DNA of 64,000 nucleotides from positions 186,001-250,000 of the forward strand of contig NZ_JARUBH010000009.1 in the NCBI RefSeq assembly GCF_029626105.1, written 5' to 3'. Position numbers and translations under genes: made by a program. The notes under the pieces were generated by a model. That model was not told the origin of the DNA, made no database searches, and saw only the letters and a list, made by a program, of their open reading frames with translations. Source of the stretch: Solwaraspora sp. WMMD792. GTDB taxonomy: Bacteria; Actinomycetota; Actinomycetes; Mycobacteriales; Micromonosporaceae. This document shows, in pieces, positions 8,242 to 15,347 of the stretch (the stretch's first letter is position 1; the number at the start of each line of letters is the position of its first letter).

Positions 8242-9295
8242 CACCTCCGTCGGACCGACCGCCGGTACGCAGCCGATCGCCGGTACGCAGCCGCCGCTGG
8301 CCCGCGCCGCGATGGACCGGGCGGCGCCGTACCGCCGGGATCCGCAGTGGTTGACGCGGGCCTGGCCACGTTCGCTGGTGCTGGTGGTGGACGGCGCGGC
8401 GGGTGGCCGGGCGCTGGTGCGTGACGGCGCCGACGGGACCACCCTGGTGCTGGTGCGCCCGGACCAGGCACCCGCCGTCGAGGTCACCGACCGCATTTTC
8501 ATCGGTACGGTCGACGACGGCACTCCGGTCTTCGCGGTCGACGCCGTACCACCGTCGTCCGTGGCTGAGCCGTCCGTGGCTGAGCCGTCCGTGGCTGAGC
8601 CGGGCCTGCGGTCGGTGACCGTCCGGGAGGTCGGCCATCTGCTGTCGGACCGGGACGCCGGGCTGTTCACCACCGCCGCGGCGATGGTCAGCTGGCACGC
8701 CCGGCACCGCTACTCGGCGGCGTCCGGTCTGCCGACCCGGGCGACCGATGGTGGCTGGTCCCGGGTGGACGACACCGGTACGCGGAGCTGGCCTCGGACC
8801 GATCCGGCGGTGATCGTGTTGTTGACCGACGGCGGTTCCGGCCCGGACGGGCGGTGCCTGCTGGCCAACCACCACGCCCGGCGTGGGGACGGGTCCAGCC
8901 GGCTCTACTCCTGCCTGGCCGGGTTCGTGGAACCCGGCGAGTCGGCCGAATCGGCGGTCGCCCGCGAGGTGGCCGAGGAGGTGGGTCTGACGCTGACCGC
9001 GACGCGGTACGTCGGCAGCCAGTCCTGGCCGTTCCCGGGCACTTTGATGCTGGGCTACCTCGGCCGGGTCGACCCGGAGCAGCGGCTGCGGCCGGACCCG
9101 GAGGAGATCATCCGGGCGCGCTGGTTCACCCGGGCCGAGGTGGCCGCCGGGCTGGCGGGTGAGCGGCTCGATTCCGGCGACGGGTACCGGGTCCGGTTCG
9201 CGCCACCGGCGTCGATCGCCGCTTTCCTGATCCGCAGCTGGGTGGCGGAGACCGCGCCGGACCCCGGCCGGTCAGCCGATCGGCGGGACCGGTAG
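8228..9295 (+). CDS. nudC: NADH pyrophosphatase/decapping-type Nudix hydrolase
   Basis: A 355-residue protein from the ATG at 8228; a GTG at 8213 is an alternative. A complete Nudix box (residues about 232-254: GFVEPGE, then REVAEEVGL) is followed by SQSWPFPGTLM, close to the NudC signature SQPWPFPxS, which separates NADH pyrophosphatases from other Nudix enzymes. NudC cleaves NAD(H) to NMN and AMP and removes NAD caps from RNA. The four-cysteine zinc ribbon usually found before the Nudix domain is absent; the region reads YSAASGLPTRATDGG with no cysteines. A 15-bp tandem repeat sits in the N-terminal half. Its position near mycoredoxin and uvrD2 matches nudC (Rv3199c) of mycobacteria. Confidence 0.88.
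   Translation: MPPGDTSVGPTAGTQPIAGTQPPLARAAMDRAAPYRRDPQWLTRAWPRSLVLVVDGAAGGRALVRDGADGTTLVLVRPDQAPAVEVTDRIFIGTVDDGTPVFAVDAVPPSSVAEPSVAEPSVAEPGLRSVTVREVGHLLSDRDAGLFTTAAAMVSWHARHRYSAASGLPTRATDGGWSRVDDTGTRSWPRTDPAVIVLLTDGGSGPDGRCLLANHHARRGDGSSRLYSCLAGFVEPGESAESAVAREVAEEVGLTLTATRYVGSQSWPFPGTLMLGYLGRVDPEQRLRPDPEEIIRARWFTRAEVAAGLAGERLDSGDGYRVRFAPPASIAAFLIRSWVAETAPDPGRSADRRDR
8558..8602 (+). repeat. Three perfect 15-bp tandem repeats inside nudC
   Basis: The unit TCCGTGGCTGAGCCG occurs three times head to tail, at 8558-8572, 8573-8587 and 8588-8602. It encodes three copies of SVAEP in the N-terminal half of the Nudix protein. The copies are identical at nucleotide level, which suggests recent expansion by slippage. 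Changes in copy number would keep the reading frame. Confidence 0.95.
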
Positions 9296-9511
9296 CACCT
9301 TCACCCGTTGCCGGCCGGAGCGGACCGGACCGACGGTGGACAGTGCGCGGGCCAGGTGCATGGCCGCTTCGAGGTTCTCCGCGCAGACCGTCTGTCGGCG
9401 TGGCTCGGGTGCGGTCCGCTCGTCGCGAATGCGTTGGCCGGTGCGGACCGCGGCGATGAGTTCGTCGTGTGCCACCGCGCGGATCTCCGTGCGGACGATC
9501 AGGTATCGCAT
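9272..9511 (-). CDS. Small hypothetical protein
   Basis: A 79-residue protein with ATG start and GGAG ribosome site six bases upstream. Its 3' end overlaps the 3' end of nudC by 24 bases on the opposite strand. The sequence begins MRYLIVRTEIRAVAHDEL and contains a helix (ENLEAAMHLARALSTVG); the tail is basic and Pro-rich. No family was recognised. It follows a DUF397 gene and a DUF5753 regulator gene in the same orientation, with 250 bases between it and the DUF397 gene, so it may belong to that regulatory cassette. The good ribosome site supports a real gene, but the function is unknown. Confidence 0.55.
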   Translation of the reverse strand: MRYLIVRTEIRAVAHDELIAAVRTGQRIRDERTAPEPRRQTVCAENLEAAMHLARALSTVGPVRSGRQRVKVLPVPPIG

Positions 9512-9761
9512 GAACGACTCCGAGCAACCGGTGACCTGGGTAGGACGGCCGATGGCTCAGGTCGGGACAAGCTCCTGCTGGAAATTCCATCGGTTGTCTC
9601 CGCAGGAGGAGAACCCGTTGTGGTGGCCGGTCAAACCTGACGAACGGATCGATCCCGATGTCCGTTCGGTGGAGGCGGTGCCGGGGTCGAGGCGGTGCCG
9701 GGTCGAGCCGGGTCGGGGTGGCACTGGCCACCCGGCTCGACCTGCCGTCCGGTGCCGGCGG

Positions 9762-9998
9762 TCAGACCAGGTCGAACTCGCCGTCCTTGGCGCTGTCGAT
9801 GAAGTCACGCCAGGTGGTGCGGTCGAACGACAGCACCGGCCCGCTGCGGTCCTTGCTGTCGCGCATCAGCACCGGTGCGCGGTGACCCGCGATCGCCCCG
9901 ACCTCGACGCAGTTGGTGCTCTGGCTGCGGCTGCTCTTGCGCCAGGCGGGCGGGGTCGGACCGGGGACGCGCACGCTGGACTGATCTGCTGGGTTCAT
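9762..9998 (-). CDS. DUF397 domain protein
   Basis: A 78-residue protein with an AAGGAG ribosome site before its ATG. The core WRKSSRSQSTNCVEV (residues about 19-33) and VLMRDSKDRSGPVLSF (43-58) is the DUF397 signature. These small proteins are abundant in streptomycetes and Micromonospora. They are usually encoded next to an XRE regulator of the DUF5753 type, as here, where the regulator ends 45 bases upstream. Some pairs, such as those around whiJ in Streptomyces, affect development, and the DUF397 protein is thought to modulate its partner regulator. The molecular activity of this one is unknown. Confidence 0.88.
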   Translation of the reverse strand: MNPADQSSVRVPGPTPPAWRKSSRSQSTNCVEVGAIAGHRAPVLMRDSKDRSGPVLSFDRTTWRDFIDSAKDGEFDLV

Positions 9999-10043
9999 TC
10001 CTGCTCCTTGCTGGTCAAGCGGACCGGGCGGGCGGACCGTCGG

Positions 10044-11195
10044 TCAGTCCGGGATCGCCTGGCCGGTCCGGCGCGTGGTCCGCTCGTGCGGTCCACGCTG
10101 GATCGGCGGCCCGGCCGGTCGGCCGGGGCCTGCCCCGCCCGCAGCGGGCGGGGACAGCGGGGCAGGGGTGGTGGGGGAGGAGGGGTCGGCGCCGTCGGGT
10201 ACGGAGTCGAGCTCGGTGGCACCGGCGGCGACGTGCCGGGCCACGGCGTCGCTGAGCCAGTCGATCGACTCCTGCGGGCTGCGGGCGGCCTCGCAGAGCC
10301 AGTCGAAGACCTGGCCGTACCGTTCGAGCACCGGCACGTCGTTGACGATCATGTCGGCGGCGAGCGTCTCGATCGCCACCGCGCTCAGGTCCTCCGGGTC
10401 GGCGAAGTGGTAGATCGAGAACGCGGTCTCCGACAGGTACCAGGAGGCCACCGTGGCGTTGGGGGGCAGCACCCGCAGGGTGACGTTGGGCAGCTGCGCC
10501 ATGGTGAGCAGATGCTTCAGCTGCGCCACCATCACGTCGGGCGGGCCGCAGCGCAGACTGACCGCCGCCTCCTCCAGCACCGCGGTGTACTTCGGTGCCC
10601 CGTTCTCGCGCAGCAGCATCGACTGCCGGGACTGCCGGGCCGCGACCTCGGTGTCCGGGTCGTCGGCGTTGCGCTTCTGGTTGGCGGTCCGGTGGTTGGT
10701 CGCCTTCTGCAGGATCGTCCGGCGCCCGGCGGTCCGCTCGTCGACCATCTCCACCAACGGACGCGCCGAGAGGATGCGCACCTTCGCGTAGGCGGAGGTC
10801 TGCAACAGGCCCGGGATGATCACCGCGCCGTACTCCTGGATCTCGGTGCAACCAGCCTCCAACTCGGCGTACGCCCGTTGGAGGCTGGTCATCACCGCGT
10901 ACGAGTTGAGAAAGGCCCGGGTGTTGCCGGCGTCGCGGGCGATGCCGACCAGATCGTCGCGTTCGGTGCCGGTCACGCCGTACAGGTCGAGCAGGTCCAT
11001 CACGTCGCCGACCCCCGGCCGACTGCGCCCGTTCTCGAGCCGGGAGAGCTTGGACGCGGACGCCCACTTCACCCGTTCGATCACCTGCTCACCGGTCAGT
11101 CCGGCGTGTTCCCGCAGCCGCCTCAGCTCGCCGCCGAGGCGACGACGACGCAGGTTCGGGCTCGGTATGGGCTGCTCGGGCTCCTCGGGCTGCAC
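10044..11195 (-). CDS. XRE-family transcriptional regulator with DUF5753 (Scr1/WhiJ type)
   Basis: A 383-residue protein. Residues about 16-75 form an N-terminal helix-turn-helix (GGELRRLREHAGLTGEQVIE, then SKLSRLENGR). It is followed by the long DUF5753 domain, recognisable from IIPGLLQTSAYAKV and RQSMLLRENGAPKY. The C-terminal ~55 residues are a Pro/Gly-rich, low-complexity tail. Such regulators bind DNA and act with a neighbouring DUF397 protein, whose gene follows in the same direction. The start is a GTG; no strong ribosome site was seen. The cassette lies between nudC and the mycoredoxin gene and interrupts what is otherwise a conserved block, so it may be a later insertion. Confidence 0.88.
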   Translation of the reverse strand: MQPEEPEQPIPSPNLRRRRLGGELRRLREHAGLTGEQVIERVKWASASKLSRLENGRSRPGVGDVMDLLDLYGVTGTERDDLVGIARDAGNTRAFLNSYAVMTSLQRAYAELEAGCTEIQEYGAVIIPGLLQTSAYAKVRILSARPLVEMVDERTAGRRTILQKATNHRTANQKRNADDPDTEVAARQSRQSMLLRENGAPKYTAVLEEAAVSLRCGPPDVMVAQLKHLLTMAQLPNVTLRVLPPNATVASWYLSETAFSIYHFADPEDLSAVAIETLAADMIVNDVPVLERYGQVFDWLCEAARSPQESIDWLSDAVARHVAAGATELDSVPDGADPSSPTTPAPLSPPAAGGAGPGRPAGPPIQRGPHERTTRRTGQAIPD

Positions 11196-11356
11196 CGGAA
11201 ACCACCCCCGATCCGTTTGGTGACCGCCAATGTCGCGGCGATGTGGGTCACGGCCCGAAACAGTATGGCCCGATTGCTGCCTCGGTGGGGTCCTCTGGTG
11301 GGCGTGTTAGCCAAATGCGACGTTGTGCACGGCGGCGGACGGACCGTGAGTGCGAC

Positions 11357-11602
11357 TCAGCTCGCCGCGAGGTCGCTGAGCCGCTGCCGAACCTGAACGA
11401 TACTCGGATTCGTCAATGCCGAACCGTCCGGGAAACGGACCGTCGGAACCGTCTGATTGCCGCCGTTGACCCCCATCACGTACGCCGCCGCCTCGGTGTC
11501 CTGCTCGATGTCGACCACCTGGTACGGAATCCGCTCCCGGTCGAACTGCGACTTGAGCCGGTGACAGTAGCCACACCAACTGGTCGAATACATGGTCAAC
11601 AT
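11357..11602 (-). CDS. Mycoredoxin-like glutaredoxin
   Basis: An 81-residue thioredoxin-fold protein with the active site CGYC (residues 10-13) and the cis-proline motif TVPTV. The ATG start has GGAGG about seven bases upstream. Length, active site and location next to uvrD2 and whiB7 match mycoredoxin-1 of mycobacteria (Rv3198A), which reduces protein-mycothiol mixed disulfides using mycothiol in place of glutathione. It is divergent from uvrD2, with 149 bases between the starts. A generic glutaredoxin role is the alternative. Confidence 0.88.
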   Translation of the reverse strand: MLTMYSTSWCGYCHRLKSQFDRERIPYQVVDIEQDTEAAAYVMGVNGGNQTVPTVRFPDGSALTNPSIVQVRQRLSDLAAS

Positions 11603-11751
11603 CAGCAGATCCTCCGCGGTCGTCGGGCCACGGCGGGCGCTCGCCCGCCGGGTCGCCGGCCCCGGGCGGCGCCGGGGCACAGTAGTTCCGGCCCGGGCGG
11701 CACCCGGGCTAGCCGGTGCAACGTCGGGCGAGGCTGCGATGATTCCTACCC

Positions 11752-13968
11752 GTGGCGGCCGACATCAACTCAGACCCAGGACCAGGCCGAGTGCTCGCCG
11801 GGCTGGACCCGGAGCAGCGTACGGCGGTGACCGCTCCGGCCGTGCCGGTCTGCATCCTGGCCGGCGCCGGCACCGGGAAGACCCGGGCGATCACCAGCCG
11901 GATCGCCTACCGGGTGCTCTCCGGCGAGATCGCCGCCCGGCACGTACTGGCGGTCACCTTCACCGCGCGGGCCGCCGCCGAGATGCGGGCCCGCCTCGGC
12001 GCGCTGGACGTGGGCGGGGTGCAGGCACGGACGTTCCACGCCGCGGCGCTGCGCCAGGTCCGCTACTTCGCGCCCCGGCTGCTCGGCGGCCGGGAGATGC
12101 CGGAGCTGCTGGACAGCAAGGTCCGGCTGGTCACCCTCGCCGCCGGTCGGGTCGGGGTGCGCACCGACCGGGCCGCCGCCCGGGACCTGGCCGGTGAGAT
12201 CGAGTGGGCGAAGTCGGCGATGGTGGAGCCGTCCGAGTACGCCGTCGCGGCGGCGAAGGCGCTGCGGGAGACTCCGCACGAGCCGGCCAAGGTGGCCGAG
12301 GTGTACGCCGGGTACGAGCAGATCAAGCGCGGCAACGGCGTGATCGACTTCGAGGACGTGCTGCGGGCGGCGATCTGGGGCATCGAGGAGCACCCGGACG
12401 TCGCCGAGCAGGTCCGGGCCCAGTACCGGCACTTCGTGGTGGACGAGTACCAGGACGTGAACCCGTTGCAGCAGCGGTTGCTCGACGCCTGGCTGGGGGA
12501 GCGGGACGACCTGACCGTGGTCGGCGACGCGAGTCAGACGATCTACTCGTTCACTGGGGCCACGTCGGCGTACCTGGTCGACTTCGCCCGTCGGCGCCGG
12601 GCGGCGGTGGTGGTCCGACTGGTCCGCGACTACCGGTCGACGCCGCAGGTGGTGGGGCTGGCCAACACGGTGATCAGGCAGGCCCGGGGCACCGAGGCCC
12701 GGCTGCGGCTGGAGCTGGTCGGCCAGCGCGAGCCCGGCCCGGAACCGGACGTGCGGATCTTCACCGACGAGCCGGCCGAGGCGGCGGCGGTCGCGGCGCG
12801 CTGCGCCGAGCTGATCGCGGCGGGTACGCCGGCCGCCGAGATCGCCGTGCTGTTCCGGACCAACGCCCAGTCCGAGGCGTACGAGAAGGCCCTCGCCGAG
12901 GCGGCGGTGCCGTACGTGGTGCAGGGCGCGGAGCGGTTCTTCGAACGCGCCGAGATCCGGCAGGCGATGGTCGCGCTGCGCTCGGCGGTCCGGTCGACGC
13001 CCGGGGAGACCCCGTTGGTCGAGGCGGTCACCGCCGGTCTCGCCGCGGTGGGTTGGACCCCGGACCAGCCGCCGCCGGGCGGGGCGGCGCGGGAACGCTG
13101 GGAGGCGCTCGCCGCGCTGGTCCAGTTGGCCGAGGAGTTCGGCGCCCAGCCGGTGCTGGTGCCGGTGGGGGAGGCGGCGGTCAGCGAACGTCCCGTCCCG
13201 CTCGCCGACTTCTGCGCGGAGCTGCAGCGGCGGGCGGCGGCGCAGCACGTGCCGACGGTCGCCGGGGTCACCCTCGCGTCGCTGCACTCGGCCAAGGGCC
13301 TGGAGTGGGACGCGGTCTTCCTGGTCGGGCTCGCCGACGGGACGCTGCCCACCACGTACGCCCGCACCGCCGAACAGCTGGAGGAGGAGCGCCGGCTGCT
13401 CTACGTCGGGGTGACCCGGGCCCGGCAGTGGCTGTGGCTGTCCTACGGTGCCGCTCGGTCGCCGGGCGGGCGGGCCCGCCGGCCCTGCCGGTTCCTGCCG
13501 CAGCTGGACCGCTCGGGCGGTGGTGCCGGCGGTGCTCAGCGCGGCGGTCCGGGGGCGGGCCGCTCCGGCGAGCGCCGCCGCGGCCAGCCGGTCTCCTGCC
13601 GGGTCTGTGGTACCACGTTGCTGGCCGGCGTCGACCGCAAGCTGGGCCGGTGCGCCACCTGTCCGTCGGATCTGGACGAGGAGCTGCTGGACCGGCTGCG
13701 GGCATGGCGGTCGCGGGTCTCCGGCGAGCAGCGGGTGCCGGCGTACGTGGTGTTCACCGACGCGACCCTGCTGGCGATCGCCGAGCGGCGGCCCGGCAGC
13801 GACGCTGAGCTGCTGGCGATCGCCGGGATCGGCCCCCGCAAGCTGGGGCTCTACGGTCCGTCGGTGCACGCTCTGGTGGGCGGCGCGGCCGTAGATGATC
13901 TTGACTGGCAAAAAAGTTCGGAATCCGACCCGGAAAATGGTTTGCCCCCGGCGTCGCAAGAGGCTTAG
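11752..13968 (+). CDS. uvrD2: ATP-dependent DNA helicase UvrD2 (UvrD/PcrA family with HRDC)
   Basis: A 738-residue SF1A helicase with Walker A AGAGTGKT (37-44), motif II VVDEYQDVN, and motif VI LLYVGVTRARQWLWLSY. After the helicase core comes a four-cysteine element (CRVC and CATC) and a C-terminal HRDC domain (AYVVFTDATLLAIAERRP, then IAGIGPRKLGLYG). This combination identifies the actinobacterial UvrD2 type. It translocates 3' to 5' on single-stranded DNA and acts in repair. The start is GTG. The last codons overlap a putative whiB7 promoter, so the end of this gene has a second, regulatory role. Confidence 0.94.
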   Translation: MAADINSDPGPGRVLAGLDPEQRTAVTAPAVPVCILAGAGTGKTRAITSRIAYRVLSGEIAARHVLAVTFTARAAAEMRARLGALDVGGVQARTFHAAALRQVRYFAPRLLGGREMPELLDSKVRLVTLAAGRVGVRTDRAAARDLAGEIEWAKSAMVEPSEYAVAAAKALRETPHEPAKVAEVYAGYEQIKRGNGVIDFEDVLRAAIWGIEEHPDVAEQVRAQYRHFVVDEYQDVNPLQQRLLDAWLGERDDLTVVGDASQTIYSFTGATSAYLVDFARRRRAAVVVRLVRDYRSTPQVVGLANTVIRQARGTEARLRLELVGQREPGPEPDVRIFTDEPAEAAAVAARCAELIAAGTPAAEIAVLFRTNAQSEAYEKALAEAAVPYVVQGAERFFERAEIRQAMVALRSAVRSTPGETPLVEAVTAGLAAVGWTPDQPPPGGAARERWEALAALVQLAEEFGAQPVLVPVGEAAVSERPVPLADFCAELQRRAAAQHVPTVAGVTLASLHSAKGLEWDAVFLVGLADGTLPTTYARTAEQLEEERRLLYVGVTRARQWLWLSYGAARSPGGRARRPCRFLPQLDRSGGGAGGAQRGGPGAGRSGERRRGQPVSCRVCGTTLLAGVDRKLGRCATCPSDLDEELLDRLRAWRSRVSGEQRVPAYVVFTDATLLAIAERRPGSDAELLAIAGIGPRKLGLYGPSVHALVGGAAVDDLDWQKSSESDPENGLPPASQEA

Positions 13969-13971
13969 CCT
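13934..13971 (+). promoter_or_regulatory. Putative WhiB7-dependent promoter of whiB7
   Basis: The 3' end of uvrD2 becomes AT-rich. AAAAT (13934-13938) lies just upstream of a -35-like TTGCCC (13942-13947). After 18 bases comes TAGCCT (13966-13971), whose first three bases are the uvrD2 stop codon. An AT-rich block immediately upstream of the -35 is the known feature of WhiB7-activated, SigA-dependent promoters, and whiB7 activates itself. A further A6 tract is at 13911-13916. The assignment is by pattern and location only. Confidence 0.5.
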
Positions 13972-14061
13972 CAGGTCACACCTCGCGAGCAGTGGGCGTT
14001 CTCGCTGCTCCGCCGGGGTGGAGGGTTTTTCCGTGACGAGTCCAGGCAGGAGGTGACGACG

Positions 14062-14445
14062 GTGCTGAGCTACGAGACTTCCGTGCTGTCGACGCTGACC
14101 GCTGCCTGCGCTCCGACGGTCGGTGGCTATCTGGCCGCCGTCGCGCCCATCGGTCACTCGGCAGGGGCGCACCAGATCCAGATCCAGATCCAGGTCGAGC
14201 AGACCCACCGGCTCCGGCTCGCCGTGCCGACGACGGTGCCCGCCGGTCCGACCGGGCAGCACCGCACGGTCACCGGGTGGGCTGGCGTCGATCAGGGCTG
14301 GGTCCGGCTCCGGGGTGCGTCCGTAGTCGCGGCGACCAATGGCACCAGCAGCTCCGAAGGCAGCGTTCGCACCACCATCCCGGCGGCCAAGAAGCCGTTC
14401 ATGGATGCTGCCCGCGGTGTTCCACCTCGAGGAAGGCCGGTCTGA
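14062..14445 (+). CDS. Upstream ORF in the whiB7 leader
   Basis: A 127-codon frame starting at GTG, with AGGAGG eight bases upstream, ending 138 bases before whiB7. The predicted peptide begins VLSYETSVLSTLTAACAP and includes a QIQIQIQ run made by a CAGATC hexamer repeat. No domain was recognised. It ends about 26 bases before the intrinsic terminator that precedes whiB7. In mycobacteria and Streptomyces, an upstream ORF in the whiB7 leader couples ribosome stalling to read-through of an attenuator, and this frame is placed to do that. It may be a regulatory reading frame rather than a gene for a stable protein. An in-frame GTG at 14053 is unlikely because it overlaps the ribosome site. Confidence 0.55.
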   Translation: MLSYETSVLSTLTAACAPTVGGYLAAVAPIGHSAGAHQIQIQIQVEQTHRLRLAVPTTVPAGPTGQHRTVTGWAGVDQGWVRLRGASVVAATNGTSSSEGSVRTTIPAAKKPFMDAARGVPPRGRPV

Positions 14446-14471
14446 CACCAGACCACACCGGCTCACCTCGA

Positions 14472-14512
14472 GGCCGCGGAACCCGCAACCGGGATCCGCG
14501 GCCTTAGTTTTT
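14472..14512 (+). terminator. Intrinsic terminator (attenuator) upstream of whiB7
   Basis: Arms GGCCGCGGA (14472-14480) and TCCGCGGCC (14495-14503) pair perfectly, with an inner CCCG/CGGG stem, and are followed by TTAGTTTTT (14504-14512). Just upstream is a competing hairpin (GGTCTG/CAGACC inside GCCGG/CCGGC). Two copies of the palindrome CCTCGAGG lie at 14425-14432 and 14466-14473; the second overlaps the terminator arm by two bases. This allows mutually exclusive folds. Its place between the upstream ORF and whiB7 indicates transcription attenuation. Confidence 0.8.
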
Positions 14513-14583
14513 GCCGCCGCACAGGTACGAGCAAGTCGGAAGCGATCCACGAGATCGAAGCGAAAGAAAGAGGTGACCGGGCG

Positions 14584-14988
14584 ATGAGTCTGGCGTTTGC
14601 CACTCTCGACCGCAGCGACTACCAGCCGGGGTGCCGGCCGGCCGCAACGGGCCAGCCGGACGTCGTGGCGGAGCTGCCGTGCCGGAAGTTCGACCCTGAC
14701 CTGTGGTTCTCCGACTCCCCGACGGAGCTGGAGCTGGCCAAGTCGCTCTGCGTGGACTGCCCGCTGCGGGTGGAGTGCCTCGCCGGGGCGATCGAGCGGG
14801 CCGAGCCGTGGGGCGTCTGGGGCGGCGAGATCTTCGAGCGGGGTGCGGTCGTGCCGCGCAAGCGGCCCCGGGGCCGGCCACGCAAGGAGGACCTGGCCCG
14901 CGACGCCGCCCTGCGGGGCGAGGTCGAGGCACGCATGGCGGCCAACGGGGTCGCCGGCTCCCGCGGCACCGTCCGGCTGGCGGCCTGA
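14584..14988 (+). CDS. whiB7: WhiB7 antibiotic-stress transcriptional activator
   Basis: A 134-residue WhiB-family protein. Cys33, Cys56, Cys59 and Cys65 (CVDC and the following VEC) form the [4Fe-4S] site. GVWGGE (77-82) is the turn that contacts the sigma factor. The C-terminal AT-hook RPRGRPRK (94-101) distinguishes WhiB7 from other WhiB proteins. WhiB7 binds SigA and AT-rich DNA to switch on intrinsic resistance genes in response to ribosome-targeting drugs. GAGGTG lies about eight bases before the ATG. The gene has a ~600-base leader with an upstream ORF and terminator. The order uvrD2-whiB7-ABC1 kinase is conserved in mycobacteria. Confidence 0.95.
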   Translation: MSLAFATLDRSDYQPGCRPAATGQPDVVAELPCRKFDPDLWFSDSPTELELAKSLCVDCPLRVECLAGAIERAEPWGVWGGEIFERGAVVPRKRPRGRPRKEDLARDAALRGEVEARMAANGVAGSRGTVRLAA

Positions 14989-15073
14989 CATGCATCGGAT
15001 CACGTCGACCGCCGGCCGGGCGCCGGCACAGACAACCCACACCGCAGCACCGACCATCACAGGAGAAACCGTC

Positions 15074-15217
15074 ATGCACTTGCTCTACGAAGCGCTCTCC
15101 CGGGCGCGAATGCAACCGCCTCAGGCCGGCACCGCGCGTACTGAGGCACCCCGATCCGCCCGCACCGTCGCCATGCAGGCCCGGCACCTCTGGGCCCGCA
15201 GCCTGAGCGGGCGCTGA
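15074..15217 (+). CDS. Small basic protein downstream of whiB7
   Basis: A 47-residue protein with AGGAG eight bases before its ATG, beginning MHLLYEALSRARMQ and ending RHLWARSLSGR. It is rich in Arg and Ala and probably helical. It lies 85 bases after whiB7 in the same orientation and ends just before a strong hairpin, so it is probably the last gene of the whiB7 transcript. No known family was recognised. Its co-transcription would place it under drug-induced control. Confidence 0.6.
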   Translation: MHLLYEALSRARMQPPQAGTARTEAPRSARTVAMQARHLWARSLSGR

Positions 15218-15221
15218 CCGA

Positions 15222-15257
15222 GCCCGGTCCCCGCTGAGAACACAGCGGGGACCGGGC
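15222..15257. terminator. 15-bp hairpin between convergent genes
   Basis: Arms GCCCGGTCCCCGCTG (15222-15236) and its exact complement (15243-15257) enclose a six-base loop. There is no T-run. It starts five bases after the stop of the small whiB7-linked gene and faces the convergent ABC1 kinase gene. A bidirectional terminator or transcript-stabilising hairpin is likely. Confidence 0.75.
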
Positions 15258-15347
15258 ACCATCCGTCTACCAGGCCGTGAGGGCGTGACCACGGCCCCGG
15301 CTCCCCGGCCGCGAGGGTCTGACCACGGCCCCGGCCGTCCGTGCGGG

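Noticed and set aside
15268-15345. Direct repeat of GACCACGGCCCCGGC
   Set aside because: Only two imperfect copies of GC-rich sequence after a terminator; chance or a minor duplication explains it.
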